From Methanomicrobia archaeon JdFR-19 (GTDB lineage Archaea > Halobacteriota > Methanosarcinia > DSM-18856 > Methermicoccaceae), in contig MTMG01000008.1 in the NCBI GenBank assembly GCA_002010075.1, forward strand, positions 50,149-114,148: 64,000 nt of DNA. Reading direction: 5' to 3'. This document shows positions 1 through 10,400 of the stretch, one piece after another. The notes beneath the pieces are model-generated. The model was given only the letters and a program-made list of their open reading frames with translations. It had not been told where the DNA came from and ran no database searches. Made by a program: the position numbers and the translations under genes. Within the stretch, counting starts at the first letter, position 1. The number at the start of each line of letters is the position of its first letter.

Positions 1-929
1 CCAGCCACATTTCCCTCTTTGTCTATGAGTCTTGCTTTCATGGTCTCTTTGAGCTCCTTGATGTGGTTTAAGAAGTGATTAGGTTCTCTCTCTGCTACTT
101 TCTGTTTTTTATGTCTTCGATACTGCTCCAGCGGAACTTTCTGTCTGAGAGCCTTCATAATCTCCTTTTGTACCAGCTCTTCAACACCCTTCCCCTCTGG
201 GGCCCTTGCTATGTAGTCGATGTCTGTAATCTCAAGAAGCTCTTTTATTATTAGCTCTCCACCTCTGTCACCATCTGTGAATGCGGTCACTTTCTTGTTT
301 CTGCACAACTCTGCTATCGATTTAGGAACGTTTGTCCCTCCAATGGCGATTGCGTTCTTTATACCATATCGGAGAAGGTTCAGAACGTCTGCCCTCCCTT
401 CAACGATTATTATCTCATCAGACTCATCGACATCAGGTCCTGCGGGAAGTTTCTCAGGCCCCCATTCAACGATGTTCTCAACTCTAATCGCTCTCTTCAC
501 TTCTTCAGTAATTTCTTGGCTTTCGGGTACACCTTCATCGAAGAGTCTGGTAAGAATCTCCTTAGCTCTCTCAATAATCTGGTTCCGCTTCGATTTCCTC
601 ACATCTTCAACCTTCTCAACCTCTATTTTTGCAACACATGGCCCTATTCTGTCTATAGTCTCAAGGGCAGCAGCGAGTATCGCAGTCTCAACTTTGTCGA
701 GGCTTGAGGGAATCTCAATCGTTCCACTCACTTTGCCATTCTTGAGTCTTAGCTTTACTTCAATCCTTCCAATCCTTCCCGTCTTCTGAAGCTCTCTTAG
801 GTCAAGGTCATCTCCGAGCAAGCCCTCTGTCTGACCAAATATGGCTCCAACTACATCAGGCCTCTCAACAACACCTTCCACATTTATTCTCGCATGGATG
901 AGATATTTAGTGGTATCTGGATTCTGCAT
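1..929 (-). CDS. dnaG: DNA primase-like protein DnaG, C-terminus cut by window edge
   Basis: This is archaeal DnaG, a TOPRIM-domain protein that in archaea is linked to the exosome and RNA processing and possibly to priming. About 309 codons are visible and the frame is still open at base 1, so the C-terminus is missing. The N-terminus carries the archaeal signature ([20 protein letters not shown]). The TOPRIM core follows near residues 172-222, with the acidic motif IIIVEGRAD and then AFTDGDRGG. The ATG at 929 is preceded by GGTGATG, a good ribosome-binding site. It is the leftmost gene seen and reads leftward, with a short gap to the nucleoside phosphorylase behind it. Confidence 0.93.
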   Translation of the reverse strand, partial: MQNPDTTKYLIHARINVEGVVERPDVVGAIFGQTEGLLGDDLDLRELQKTGRIGRIEVKLRLKNGKVSGTIEIPSSLDKVETAILAAALETIDRIGPCVAKIEVEKVEDVRKSKRNQIIERAKEILTRLFDEGVPESQEITEEVKRAIRVENIVEWGPEKLPAGPDVDESDEIIIVEGRADVLNLLRYGIKNAIAIGGTNVPKSIAELCRNKKVTAFTDGDRGGELIIKELLEITDIDYIARAPEGKGVEELVQKEIMKALRQKVPLEQYRRHKKQKVAEREPNHFLNHIKELKETMKARLIDKEGNVA

Positions 930-1017
930 TTACATCACCTTCTTTACAGAAAAGCCCATCTACGAGTGATTTGATGAGCGTGTTCTAATACTGTTTCTAA
1001 CATAAAACTAAATAAGG

Positions 1018-1710
1018 TTATCCTTCAGGGTATCTTGTTATGTACTTGTTTAGTACGCTCAGTATCTTCTGCTGATTTGTCTTTGCACTTTTGAATATTT
1101 CGTCCATTGTTATCCTGCCTTTTATTCCATGTGCATAGTTGTCCACAGAACATATGCTTGCTATCGGTATGCCAACCTCTGAACACAGTGTTGCCTCTGA
1201 TGCGAATGTCATCCCCACCACATCCCCAAACGTTGATAACACTCTAACCTCTGCCTTTGTTTCAAGTCTTGGACCTTTTGTCTGCACGTATACCCCATTC
1301 TCATACACATTTCCAATCCCATTCGCACTCTCTATCAATCTCTTTCTCATCTCTTCATCGATTTCTGGAAGTGCATGATGTACTCTGTCTTCGTAGAATG
1401 TAGGAACATCCCAGAAACAGACGAAATCATGGGGGATTAGAATCGAGTTTGGCTTGATTTCCTCTTTGAGTGAGCCAGTGGAATTTATGCTCACCACCTT
1501 CTCCACGCCCATCATTTTCAACGCCCATATGTTTGCTTTATGATTGACTCTGTGCGGGGGAATTTCTTGATTTGTACCGTGTCGCATCAAAACAACGAAA
1601 TCCCCCACATAACACTTCACATCACCGTATTTTGTACTCACCACCTTCTCTTCAAGCTCATGGATGATGTCTGAGCCAAGAAGTAAAGTACCACCAATAA
1701 CTCCGAGCAT
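1018..1710 (-). CDS. MTAP/MTIP-type purine nucleoside phosphorylase
   Basis: The 230-residue protein belongs to the PNP/MTAP phosphorylase family, which splits 6-oxopurine nucleosides or methylthio-nucleosides with phosphate. Visible family features are the N-terminal GVIGGT, the phosphate-binding MRHG around residue 43, the RVNHKANIWAL segment, and the C-terminal GMTFASEATLCSE and SVDNYAHG motifs. It is shorter than typical MTAP (about 260 residues), as is common for archaeal 6-oxopurine or methylthioinosine phosphorylases. The exact substrate cannot be read from the sequence. The ATG lies about 25 nt from a TATA box shared with mptE, so the transcript is probably leaderless. It ends in TAA. 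Confidence 0.88.
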   Translation of the reverse strand: MLGVIGGTLLLGSDIIHELEEKVVSTKYGDVKCYVGDFVVLMRHGTNQEIPPHRVNHKANIWALKMMGVEKVVSINSTGSLKEEIKPNSILIPHDFVCFWDVPTFYEDRVHHALPEIDEEMRKRLIESANGIGNVYENGVYVQTKGPRLETKAEVRVLSTFGDVVGMTFASEATLCSEVGIPIASICSVDNYAHGIKGRITMDEIFKSAKTNQQKILSVLNKYITRYPEG

Positions 1711-1728
1711 GATAATTCTTTAAGTGGG

Positions 1729-1740
1729 ATATATAAATAT
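1729..1740. promoter_or_regulatory. Shared bidirectional TATA box (phosphorylase / mptE)
   Basis: The AT-rich block ATATAAATA reads as a TATA element on both strands. Its centre (about 1735) is about 25 nt from the leftward ATG at 1710 and about 26 nt from the rightward ATG at 1761. That is the expected distance from an archaeal TATA box to the transcription start, so both mRNAs would be leaderless. The spacing also supports the ATG at 1761 as the mptE start, upstream of its in-frame TAG. Confidence 0.6.
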
Positions 1741-1760
1741 GGATGGTGATTTGTATTGGG

Positions 1761-2453
1761 ATGGTGTCTACACACATATCATGGGATGAAAATGGAAACA
1801 TAGATTTTGGGTGGTGGGAGCCCGTATATGAATAGATTTTGAAGGACATGGGTTTCAGTAGAAAGGATGATGAGAATTCGGCACGGTTGTTGTCAACCAT
1901 GGCTCTTGCTGATTCGTGTATCTTAAAAACAATTATCACGAGAGATGTAATCGTGTGTGGAGATGCAAAAGTTCTCAAAAGACACATCGAAAAACTAGAC
2001 AAGAATGAGAGTAATGGAAGGGTGATTATTAGTGCAGATGGTGCGACATCGAAACTGCTTGATGCGGGTTTGATTCCAGATATAATCGTGAGCGATCTTG
2101 ATGGGTGTGTTGAGGACATATTAGAGGCTAATCGAAAAGGAGCTGTTGTCGTTGTGCATGCTCACGGAGATAATATCCATCTGGTTCGTGATCATGTTCC
2201 AGCACTCACAAATGTGGTCGGAACAACCCAGTCGAAGCCTTTTGACACAGTGTACAACTTCGGTGGCTTCACAGATGGAGACAGATGTGCTTATATGGCA
2301 ACAGCATTCGGAGCAAATAACATCCTCTTGCTTGGCTTCGACTTTGATGATGCAAGCGTGTCGTATATGAAGAGGAAAAAGCTTAGATGGGCTTCTTACT
2401 TGCTCTCAATTCTCTCAGAGGTTGTTGATGTGCAGTGGATGGAGGTTTGTTGA
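1761..2453 (+). CDS. mptE: 6-hydroxymethyl-7,8-dihydropterin pyrophosphokinase MptE, with in-frame TAG
   Basis: MptE (DUF115 family) activates 6-hydroxymethyl-dihydropterin with ATP in tetrahydromethanopterin synthesis. The frame holds a TAG at 1833-1835 (codon 25). The sequence is continuous across it: WWEPVYE, then TAG, then ILKDMGFS, matching the family N-terminus of form W.P.Y..IL.DFGFS. Later motifs are ISADGATSKLL, DIIVSDLDG, HAHGDN, NFGGFTDGDR and LLGFDFD. Without readthrough the protein would start at a TTG at 1839 and lose the WEP segment. ATG 1761 sits at leaderless distance from a TATA box, giving 230 residues, the usual MptE length. Its TGA overlaps the hisS start (TGATG), so the two are co-transcribed. 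Confidence 0.9.
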
Positions 2454-3667
2454 TGATAAGGAGACCAAGAGGAACGAGGGATTTTGACCCAGAGGAGATG
2501 AGAAAGAGGCGTCATGTGGAGTCGATAATGAGGGATATTGTGGAAAGATGGGGATATGAGGAGGTTCTCACTCCAACATTCGAACATATCGAGCTATTCA
2601 CGATAAAATCTGGTGAAGAGATAAGGAACGAGATGTATGGGTTCATAGACAAAGGAGGGAGAGAGCTCGCCCTCCGCCCAGAACTTACCGCACCCGTTAT
2701 TAGGATGTATGTGGAGTCGATGGAGAAAAAACCAAAACCGCTGAGGTTGTATTACTTTGGAAACTGCTTCAGATATGAGCGCCCCCAAAAAGGAAGGTTC
2801 AGAGAGTTCTGGCAGTTCGGAGTTGAGCTGATAGGTGGCTCGGAGGTATATGCAAATGCAGAGGCGATAGCACTTGCACACACAATCCTCAGCACCGTGG
2901 GTTTAGAATGCCCTGTACGACTTAGCCATCTTGATGTGATGAACAAGCTTCTCTCTCAACTTTCTGAGGAACAGCAGAGAAAGGTGCTGAGGCAAATCGA
3001 TAAGAAGGAGACGAACATCGATGTTGAAGAGCCTCTTCTCTCATCTATTCGGTCTCTGCTCTCTCCAATGGAACCACACGAGGCGATTGAGGTTGCATCA
3101 GACATTGCACCTTGTGAGGGATTGAAAACTCTCTCAGAACTTGTGGAACTACTTGAATGTTATGGAGTTCCTTATCAAATCGATTTCAGTATTGTGAGGG
3201 GGTTGGAATACTACACAGGCATAGTTTTCGAGATGTATGCAGAGGGTCTTGGTGCTGAGAATCAGGTGTGTGGTGGTGGTTCGTATTCTCTTTCAGAGCT
3301 TTTTGGAGGGGAGAGTATTGAGAGCTGTGGGTTTGGTATAGGATTTGACAGGGTGATGGAGATATGTAAACTTGAGCCCCCCACGAGAACCAAATTGGTG
3401 GTTGTTAATGCTGGAGCGTATGATTATGCTGTAATGGTATCAAAGTTGTTGAGAGAACAGGGTGGCAACTTTTCAGTTGAGCTTGATGTTATGGAAAGAA
3501 AGCTCAGAGAACAGCTTGAGAGAGCAAACACAATTGGGGCGAAGTATGCCATTGTAGTGGGAGAGAGAGAGCGAAAGGAGAAGCTCGTGAGTTTGAGGGA
3601 TATGGAGACAGGAGAACAGACAAAGCTGAGCATTGATGAGCTTGTTAAGTTTGTACGCAACTTATAA
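2453..3667 (+). CDS. hisS: Histidyl-tRNA synthetase
   Basis: This class II synthetase charges tRNA-His. The 404-residue protein shows the N-terminal RGTRDF, motif 2 (RYERPQKGRFREFWQFGVE), the histidine-binding GLEYYTGIVFE near residue 250, motif 3 region GGGSY...GFGIGFDR, and a C-terminal anticodon-binding domain. An in-frame GTG lies 18 nt upstream, but ATG 2453 follows a GGAGG site (2441-2445) at 7 nt, overlaps the mptE stop, and gives the normal N-terminus MIRRPRGTRD. It ends in TAA. Confidence 0.95.
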   Translation: MIRRPRGTRDFDPEEMRKRRHVESIMRDIVERWGYEEVLTPTFEHIELFTIKSGEEIRNEMYGFIDKGGRELALRPELTAPVIRMYVESMEKKPKPLRLYYFGNCFRYERPQKGRFREFWQFGVELIGGSEVYANAEAIALAHTILSTVGLECPVRLSHLDVMNKLLSQLSEEQQRKVLRQIDKKETNIDVEEPLLSSIRSLLSPMEPHEAIEVASDIAPCEGLKTLSELVELLECYGVPYQIDFSIVRGLEYYTGIVFEMYAEGLGAENQVCGGGSYSLSELFGGESIESCGFGIGFDRVMEICKLEPPTRTKLVVVNAGAYDYAVMVSKLLREQGGNFSVELDVMERKLREQLERANTIGAKYAIVVGERERKEKLVSLRDMETGEQTKLSIDELVKFVRNL

Positions 3668-3720
3668 CCTTAACCCACCTAATCACTACTAAATCTAAAA
3701 ATAAATCAAAAAATAGATAA

Positions 3721-3760
3721 TATTATATACAACCACTTTAAAATCTCTTTCAAGAGGTGG
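3721..3760 (+). promoter_or_regulatory. Histone promoter and ribosome-binding site
   Basis: A TATA element (TTATATAC, about 3723-3730) in a very AT-rich gap is followed about 25 nt later by GAGGTGG (3754-3760), five bases before the TTG start. This implies a very short leader that carries a strong Shine-Dalgarno, fitting a highly expressed chromatin gene with a TTG start codon. Confidence 0.55.
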
Positions 3761-3765
3761 TTTGA

Positions 3766-4005
3766 TTGGCAAAGAGAAAGACAATAATTCCTCTTGCATC
3801 TGTTGAGAGGTTAATTAGGGAAGTAGGCGGAGGAAAGGTGAGAGTCAGCGAAAGTGGCAGAGCGACACTTGCGAAGATACTCGAAATGTACGCAAGAGAT
3901 GTGGCAGAGGAAGCAATAAAACTCGCACATCACGCAAAGAGGAAGACCGTCAGAGGAGAAGACGTTGAACTTGCCTACGAGAGAGTTTACAGAGGCATAA
4001 GATAA
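3766..4005 (+). CDS. Archaeal histone
   Basis: This 79-residue protein is a single-domain HMf-type histone that wraps DNA. It runs through the complete histone fold: PLASVERLIREVG (helix 1), RVSESGRATLAKILEMYARDVAEE.. (long central helix) and KTVRGEDVELAYERV (helix 3). It starts with TTG, supported by the GAGGTGG site just upstream, and ends in TAA. The HD gene follows 16 nt downstream with its own AAAGGAGGAG site, so the two may share a transcript. Confidence 0.95.
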   Translation: MAKRKTIIPLASVERLIREVGGGKVRVSESGRATLAKILEMYARDVAEEAIKLAHHAKRKTVRGEDVELAYERVYRGIR

Positions 4006-4021
4006 AGGAGGAGTAGTATAA

Positions 4022-5206
4022 ATTGGGGAGAAAGTCGTTATAAGGGATTCTCTGTATGGGCATGTTGAAGTTGAGGAGGTGGCTCTATCAATACTTGATT
4101 CTCCTCAACTTCAACGCTTGAGAAGAGTATCTCAGCTTGGATTTTGTTCACTCGTCTATCCTTGTGCCAATCATACTCGGTTTGAACATTCTCTCGGAGT
4201 TTATTATCTTGCATCAAGGCTTTCAAAGAGGTTAGATGACATCTCAGAAGATGAGCTTGTCGATTTTAGGTTGGCATGTTTGATTCACGATGTGGGTCAT
4301 CCACCATTTTCACATACGTTCGAAGATATCCTTTTCAGGTATGACGGACTTCACCACACTGACATACTCAAAATTTTTGGAAGGTGTGAGATGGCTGACA
4401 TACTCAGTGAGCATGGTATCTCGCTTAGAGTAATCGAAAACATGGTTCATGGCAATGGTATGTTTGGCCCTCTGTTATCGAGTGAAATAGATTTAGACCG
4501 CATGGACTATCTTAGGAGAGATGCGTACTATACTGGAGTAGGGTATGGGCTTGTTGATGTGGAACATCTCCTACACGAGATAGCTCTGAAAAATGGCAGG
4601 GCGGTTATAGGTAAGGGGGGGTTGCATGCGGGCGAGTCCCTCCTCATCTCAAGGTTCCTCATGTATCCAACAGTATATGCTCACCATGTTCCGAGAATCG
4701 CCGGATGTATGCTTTCTCATGCTCTCTCAGAGATGCTTGAAGAAAAGGAGCTGAAACCAAATGAGGCGAGGATGATGTGTGATTGGGAATTGTTAGAAAG
4801 CATGAGGGGTAAGAAGATTGTTGAGGATGTGTTGAGAAGAAGACTCTACAAGAGAGCGTTATTTGTGGGGCTGAAAGATGTTGGTGAAAATGTGGTTGAA
4901 TACAGGGGGAGGGAGAGAAGATTGGCATACGAGATAGCTGAAGAGGCAGGAATTGAGCCAGAAAACGTTCTGGTTGACATCCCTCCATACCCAGAAATGG
5001 AGGAGAAGAGAGCAAGGATTGAAATAGCAGAAGGGGAGTTCAAGCAACTCTTTGAGTTATCCCCTCTCGTGAGAGCTCTCGAGAAAGCCCATATCGAAAG
5101 TTGGAGGATGGGAGTGTATTCTCCCAAAGAATATGTGGATAGGGTGTCAAAGAAAGCAAAAGATATTTTAGGTGTCTCTTCTTCGGTACAGCAAACACTG
5201 TGGTGA
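4022..5206 (+). CDS. HD-domain phosphohydrolase, probable ATT start
   Basis: This is a 394-residue metal-dependent HD phosphohydrolase of the dGTPase/SpoT-like superfamily (COG1078). The metal site is visible as HTRFEHSLG (about residues 57-65), LIHDVGHPPFSH (about 90-101) and a later SEIDLDRMDYL. The first usable ATG/GTG/TTG in frame is GTG 4079, but family homology clearly begins earlier (VIRDSLYGHVEVEE matches the usual I.DP.HG.IE.. start). The frame closes upstream at TAA 4019-4021, leaving ATT 4022 as the likely start, 8-9 nt after AAAGGAGGAG. The substrate is unknown. It ends in TGA. Confidence 0.82.
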   Translation: MGEKVVIRDSLYGHVEVEEVALSILDSPQLQRLRRVSQLGFCSLVYPCANHTRFEHSLGVYYLASRLSKRLDDISEDELVDFRLACLIHDVGHPPFSHTFEDILFRYDGLHHTDILKIFGRCEMADILSEHGISLRVIENMVHGNGMFGPLLSSEIDLDRMDYLRRDAYYTGVGYGLVDVEHLLHEIALKNGRAVIGKGGLHAGESLLISRFLMYPTVYAHHVPRIAGCMLSHALSEMLEEKELKPNEARMMCDWELLESMRGKKIVEDVLRRRLYKRALFVGLKDVGENVVEYRGRERRLAYEIAEEAGIEPENVLVDIPPYPEMEEKRARIEIAEGEFKQLFELSPLVRALEKAHIESWRMGVYSPKEYVDRVSKKAKDILGVSSSVQQTLW

Positions 5207-5210
5207 TGAT

Positions 5211-6371
5211 ATGAAACGACTTGAGGGGAAGAAGATAGTTGTGGGGGTGAGCGGAAGTATAGCTGCAGTGAAGTGTGTTGAACTCATCAGAGAGCTCAGA
5301 AGGAGAGGGGCAGAAGTTTTTTGTGTGATGAGCGAGGAAGCTCAGAGAATAATACATCCGAACGCCCTTGAATATGCTTCTGGGAACAAGGTTGTGTGTG
5401 AGATAGGAGGGGGGGTCGAGCATGTCAGTCTGTGTATGGAATGTGATTTATTTTTGATAGCTCCCGCAACTGCAAATACGATATCCAAGATAGCTTGTGG
5501 CATAGCAGACACTCCAATCACAACGTTTGCAACATCTTTCCTAAAATCTCCCTCCTCAGTTGTAATAGCTCCAGCAATGCACGAATCGATGTTTCAGAAT
5601 CCAATCCTTGCTGAGAACATCAAGAAGTTGAAATCATTCGGAGTTGGATTTGTGAATCCTGTTGCTGGGGAGGGAAGTGCGAAGCTTGCACCCACCCCCA
5701 CAATCATTTTAGAGGTTGAGAGGGCTATTTTGAAGGGAGAGCTTTCTGGGAAAAAGATGGTAATAACAGCGGGTGCGACCACCGAACCAATCGACCCGGT
5801 GAGGGTGATAACAAGCAGAGCATCTGGAAAGACAGGGATTGAAATAGCTCTTGAGCTGTACAGGAGAGGGGCAGATGTTGTACTGATTTCATCTGTATCG
5901 CCCCCATTTGATATCCCGTTCAAATTCGTATATGTCGAGAGTGTTGAGGATATGCTCAACGCTTGTTTGGAAGAGTGTGGAAAAGGGTGTGATTTACTCA
6001 TTTGCTCGGCGGCAGTGTCAGACTTTGTACCCTCTTATTTCGAGAGCAAGCTGTCTTCTGATAGAGAATTGACAATAAAACTCAAACCAGCAAAAAAGGT
6101 GCTTGCTGAAGTAAGGAAAAGCTTTCCTGACTTACCCATTGTTGGATTTAAAGCAGAGACACATGTGAGCGATGAAGAACTCGAGAAAGAGGCAAATCAT
6201 CTAAAAGAGAAATATTCACTCCTGATGGTTGTTGCGAACGATGTTGGCAGATTCAGGATGGGGGAGGATTACAATCGAGTCATCATACTCTCTGACAGGA
6301 AGAGGATTGTTGATGGAGCAAAGGATGTAGTTGCTTACAATATAGTGAGCGAACTCGTTAGATTGATGTAA
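5211..6371 (+). CDS. coaBC: Bifunctional phosphopantothenoylcysteine decarboxylase / phosphopantothenate-cysteine ligase
   Basis: This Dfp fusion makes 4'-phosphopantetheine for coenzyme A. The CoaC flavoprotein half holds GSIAAVK, the active-site histidine segment VEHVSL and PAMHESMFQNP (about residues 1-180). The CoaB ligase half holds ITAGATTEPIDPVR.IT, ASGKTG and the lysine motif LKPAKKVL (about residues 183-386). ATG 5211 is chosen over a longer in-frame start because it gives the standard MKRLEGKKIVVGVSGS N-terminus just after the HD stop codon. It ends in TAA and is probably co-transcribed with the HD gene. Confidence 0.95.
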   Translation: MKRLEGKKIVVGVSGSIAAVKCVELIRELRRRGAEVFCVMSEEAQRIIHPNALEYASGNKVVCEIGGGVEHVSLCMECDLFLIAPATANTISKIACGIADTPITTFATSFLKSPSSVVIAPAMHESMFQNPILAENIKKLKSFGVGFVNPVAGEGSAKLAPTPTIILEVERAILKGELSGKKMVITAGATTEPIDPVRVITSRASGKTGIEIALELYRRGADVVLISSVSPPFDIPFKFVYVESVEDMLNACLEECGKGCDLLICSAAVSDFVPSYFESKLSSDRELTIKLKPAKKVLAEVRKSFPDLPIVGFKAETHVSDEELEKEANHLKEKYSLLMVVANDVGRFRMGEDYNRVIILSDRKRIVDGAKDVVAYNIVSELVRLM

Positions 6372-6408
6372 GAAAAACTTTTTATCAGAATTGGAATAGG
6401 TTGGTAGG

Positions 6409-7488
6409 ATGTACCACACCATGTACAACTCTGTGATGGGTTTGGAGGACGGCACGATAGTGTATGGTTGTTCTGTCGGGGCCGAGGGTGTTGTTTGTGG
6501 AGAGCTTGTATTCACAACCCAATTCACCGGCTATGAAGAAGCTCTCACTGACCCATCGTACAAAGGGCAGATTCTGATGTTCACTTATCCCCTCATAGGA
6601 AACTATGGGGTGAGTGGGAGGAAGTTTCAGTCAGATGGAATAAAGGCGGAGGCAGTGGTTGTGAGGGAAGCCTGTCAGTCTCCGTCTCATTACACCTCCC
6701 AGCTAACGTTCAGAGAGTGGCTCAAAAAAGAAGGAAAGGTTTGTATTGAGGGTGTGGATACCAGAGAATTGACAATAAAGCTGAGAAGTTATGGAACTCT
6801 GAGAGCATGCATAATCACGAACTCCCTCGATGGTGAGGAGGCGGTTAAGCTTGCCAGACGACATCCTATGATTTCAGAACTTGAACTCGTGAGTGATGTT
6901 ACTTGCCCAGAACATTACGTGATTGGGAAAGGTGATAAGAAGATAGGTATCCTCGATTTGGGTGTGAAACGGAATATAATAACGAATGTTCTGAAAAGAG
7001 AGTGTGAAGTTCATGTATTTCCAGCAGACACCTCTCCTGATGTTATTGTTGAGAGTGAGGTGGATGCCCTTCTCATTTCAAATGGTCCTGGAGACCCAAA
7101 ACGGGCAAAGAATGCCATAAGGTGTGTGAAGGAGATTGTAGGGCAGATTCCCATTTACGGGATATGTTTCGGACATCAGATAATCTCTCTCGGGCTTGGT
7201 GGTGACACGTACAAGCTGAAATTTGGTCACAGGGGTGCCAACCAACCTGTCAGGGACTCAGATGGAAAGGTGATGATAACTTCTCAGAACCATGGATTTG
7301 CTGTTGATGAGTTTTCGTTAGATGGAACAGGACTTGGAGTTAGCTATGTGAATCTGAACGATGGGACGGTTGAGGGCGTGGAGTGTCGTGAGTTGATGGT
7401 GAAAGCTGTTCAGTTCCATCCTGAAGCCTCTCCCGGACCACACGACAGTGAAGCATTCTTTGATAAGATTGTGAGGTGTGAGTTCTAA
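6409..7488 (+). CDS. carA: Carbamoyl-phosphate synthase small subunit
   Basis: CarA is the glutaminase that feeds ammonia to CarB for arginine and pyrimidine synthesis. The protein is up to 359 residues. The N-terminal CarA domain ([29 protein letters not shown]) is followed by a class I amidotransferase with the nucleophile in [10 protein letters not shown] and the His/Glu pair in [12 protein letters not shown]. Three in-frame ATG codons (6409, 6421, 6436) are possible; the last gives the tightest match to family length. The TAA overlaps the carB ATG (TAATG), showing coupling. It lies 37 nt after coaBC. Confidence 0.95.
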   Translation: MYHTMYNSVMGLEDGTIVYGCSVGAEGVVCGELVFTTQFTGYEEALTDPSYKGQILMFTYPLIGNYGVSGRKFQSDGIKAEAVVVREACQSPSHYTSQLTFREWLKKEGKVCIEGVDTRELTIKLRSYGTLRACIITNSLDGEEAVKLARRHPMISELELVSDVTCPEHYVIGKGDKKIGILDLGVKRNIITNVLKRECEVHVFPADTSPDVIVESEVDALLISNGPGDPKRAKNAIRCVKEIVGQIPIYGICFGHQIISLGLGGDTYKLKFGHRGANQPVRDSDGKVMITSQNHGFAVDEFSLDGTGLGVSYVNLNDGTVEGVECRELMVKAVQFHPEASPGPHDSEAFFDKIVRCEF

Positions 7489-10400
7489 TGCCGAAAAGAG
7501 AGGATGTTGAGAGTGTCCTTCTGATAGGCTCAGGTCCAATTGTGATAGGGCAAGCTGCCGAGTTCGACTTTTCTGGTAGTCAGGCTTGTAGAGCTCTCAA
7601 GGAAGAGGGTGTTAAGGTTGTGCTTGTGAACTCGAATCCAGCGACCATCATGACAGACCCAGAGATGGCGGACAAAGTATACATCGAACCCCTCACACCT
7701 GAAATTGTTGAGAGGGTGATAGAGCAGGAAAGACCAGATGGCATAATAGCGGGGCTTGGAGGTCAGACAGGTCTTAACATATCGTCTGCACTTGCAGATA
7801 TGGGTGTTCTTGAGAAGTATGGAGTAGAGCTTCTTGGAACACCACTTAAAGCGATAAGACAGGCAGAGGATAGACAACTCTTCAAGAATATGTTGGAGAG
7901 TATAGGTGAACCTGTGCCGAGAAGCAGGGCTGTTTATTGTGTGGATGAGGCTATTGAGTTTGCGGATGATATTGGACTCCCTCTCATAATAAGACCTGCC
8001 TACACTCTGGGTGGGTTCGGAGGAGGTATAGCCCGCACACTTGAGGAGTTAAAGGATATAGTGGAAAAAGGACTCAAGAGGTCGATGATCCATCAAGTTC
8101 TCGTAGAAGAAAGTGTGCTTGGCTGGAAGGAAATCGAGTATGAGGTGATGAGGGACGGAAAGGATACGTGCATCACGATTTGTAATATGGAGAATATGGA
8201 CCCCATGGGCATACACACTGGAGACTCGATAGTTATCACACCTTCACAGACATTGACAGACGAGGAGCATCAGATGCTGAGAGATGCCTCCCTACGAATC
8301 ATAAGGGCTTTGAGAATAGAAGGAGGTTGCAACATTCAGTTCGCCATAAAAGAAGGGAGATATGTAGTGGTGGAGGTAAATCCCAGAGTATCAAGGTCAT
8401 CTGCTCTCGCCTCAAAAGCCACAGGCTATCCAATAGCGAGAGTGAGTGCAAAGATTGCAATTGGTTTGCACCTCGACGAAATCGTGAATGATGTAACAAA
8501 ACAGACTCCTGCATCCTTTGAACCTACAATAGATTATGTGGTTGTGAAAATTCCACGTTGGCCCTTCGACAAGTTCAAGCAAGCAGACAGGACACTGACA
8601 ACATCCATGAAGAGCACCGGTGAGGTGATGGCAATAGGGCGTACGCTTGAGGAGGCGTTTATGAAGGCTGTAAGGTGCCTTGAAATAGGGAAGGAACTTG
8701 GCTGGTGGGATGAGAGCCTGGATATTGAGCATCATTTGAAAGTCCCCACAGACATTCGTCTCTTCGCAATATACCATGCTCTTGAGAGAGGAATGGGTGT
8801 GGAGGAGGTTGCCCAACTAACAGATATCGACCCATTCTTCATACGCAAAATAGATAACATTAGGAGAATGAGCGAGGAACTCAAAAATTCAAAGTTCCCA
8901 CCCTCAAAAGAACTGCTTTTAAGGGCAAAGAGAATGGGCTTTACAGATGAACACATAGCGGGGTTGCTCGGTGTATCGAGAGAAGAGATTACAGATTTGA
9001 GACTATCGTATGGAATCAAAGCAACGTACAAGATGGTTGATACATGTGCAGCAGAGTTCGAGGCTGCAACCCCCTATTACTATTCCACATATGAGAGTGA
9101 ATGCGAAACTCGCCCATCCAAGAAAAGAAAAGTCCTGATAATAGGTTCTGGGCCAATAAGGATAGGACAGGGAATCGAGTTCGACTACTGCACAGTTCAT
9201 GCTGTTTCAGCTCTAAAAGAAGAAGGTTTTGAGACACTGATAATAAACAACAACCCTGAAACAGTTTCCACTGATTATGACACGTCTGATAAGCTTTTTT
9301 TCGAGCCGATCACGCTTGAAGATGTTATGAATGTAATCGAGACTGAGAAGCCAGAGGGAGTGTTGGTTCAGTTTGGGGGGCAGACGTCTGTTAATCTTGC
9401 TGTACCACTCGAAAGAGAACTCGAAAGGAGGAGATTGCCCACAAAGGTCATGGGCACATCACCAGACAGCATAGACATTGCAGAGGATAGAAAGCGTTTC
9501 AATATGTTATTGACAGAGCTCGGAATACCACAGCCGAGGGCAGGAATAGCAACTTCGAGAGAGGAAGCCAAAGAGGTAGCTAAAAAAATAGGATATCCTG
9601 TCCTTGTTCGCCCCTCTTATGTTTTGGGTGGTAGGGCTATGGAGATTGTGTATGATGATAATGAGCTTGAGAGGTACATAACTGAGGCAACTGCTGTATC
9701 ACCAAATCACCCTATCCTCATAGATGAGTTCCTTGAAGGGGCGATTGAAATCGATGTGGATGCAGTTTGTGATGGAAGGGATGTCTTCATAGGAGCGGTG
9801 ATGGAGCATATCGAAGAGGCTGGGATTCATTCGGGAGATTCCGCATGTGTCATTCCACCTCAGTCTCTTCCTCAATCTGTTGTTGATAAGGCGAAGGAGT
9901 ATGTGAGAAGCATTGCACTTGCGTTGGGTGTGAAGGGATTGATAAATATACAGATGGCATACAAGGATGGCGTTGTTTATGTTCTTGAGGCGAATCCGAG
10001 AAGTAGTCGTACAATTCCATACGTTTCGAAGGCGACTGGGATTCCACTTGCAAAGATAGCAGCCAAGGCTATAATGGGAAAATCGTTGAGTGAGATGGGA
10101 TACACAGAGGAAGAACCTCCAAAATGCATTTCTGTGAAAGAAGTTGTGCTTCCGTTCAACAAACTTCCAGGGGCAGACCCGATCTTGGGACCAGAGATGA
10201 GAAGTACTGGTGAGGTAATGGGTGTTGATTATGATTTTGGATTGGCTTTCTACAAAGCTGAGCTTGCTGCAGGCAATCCCATTACACTCAATGGAACAGC
10301 TTTCATCTCTGTGAACGATGCAGACAAACCCAAGATTTTGGAGGTTGTGGAGGCGTTGACATCAGTGGGACTCTCAATCATCGCAACAAAAGGCACCGCC

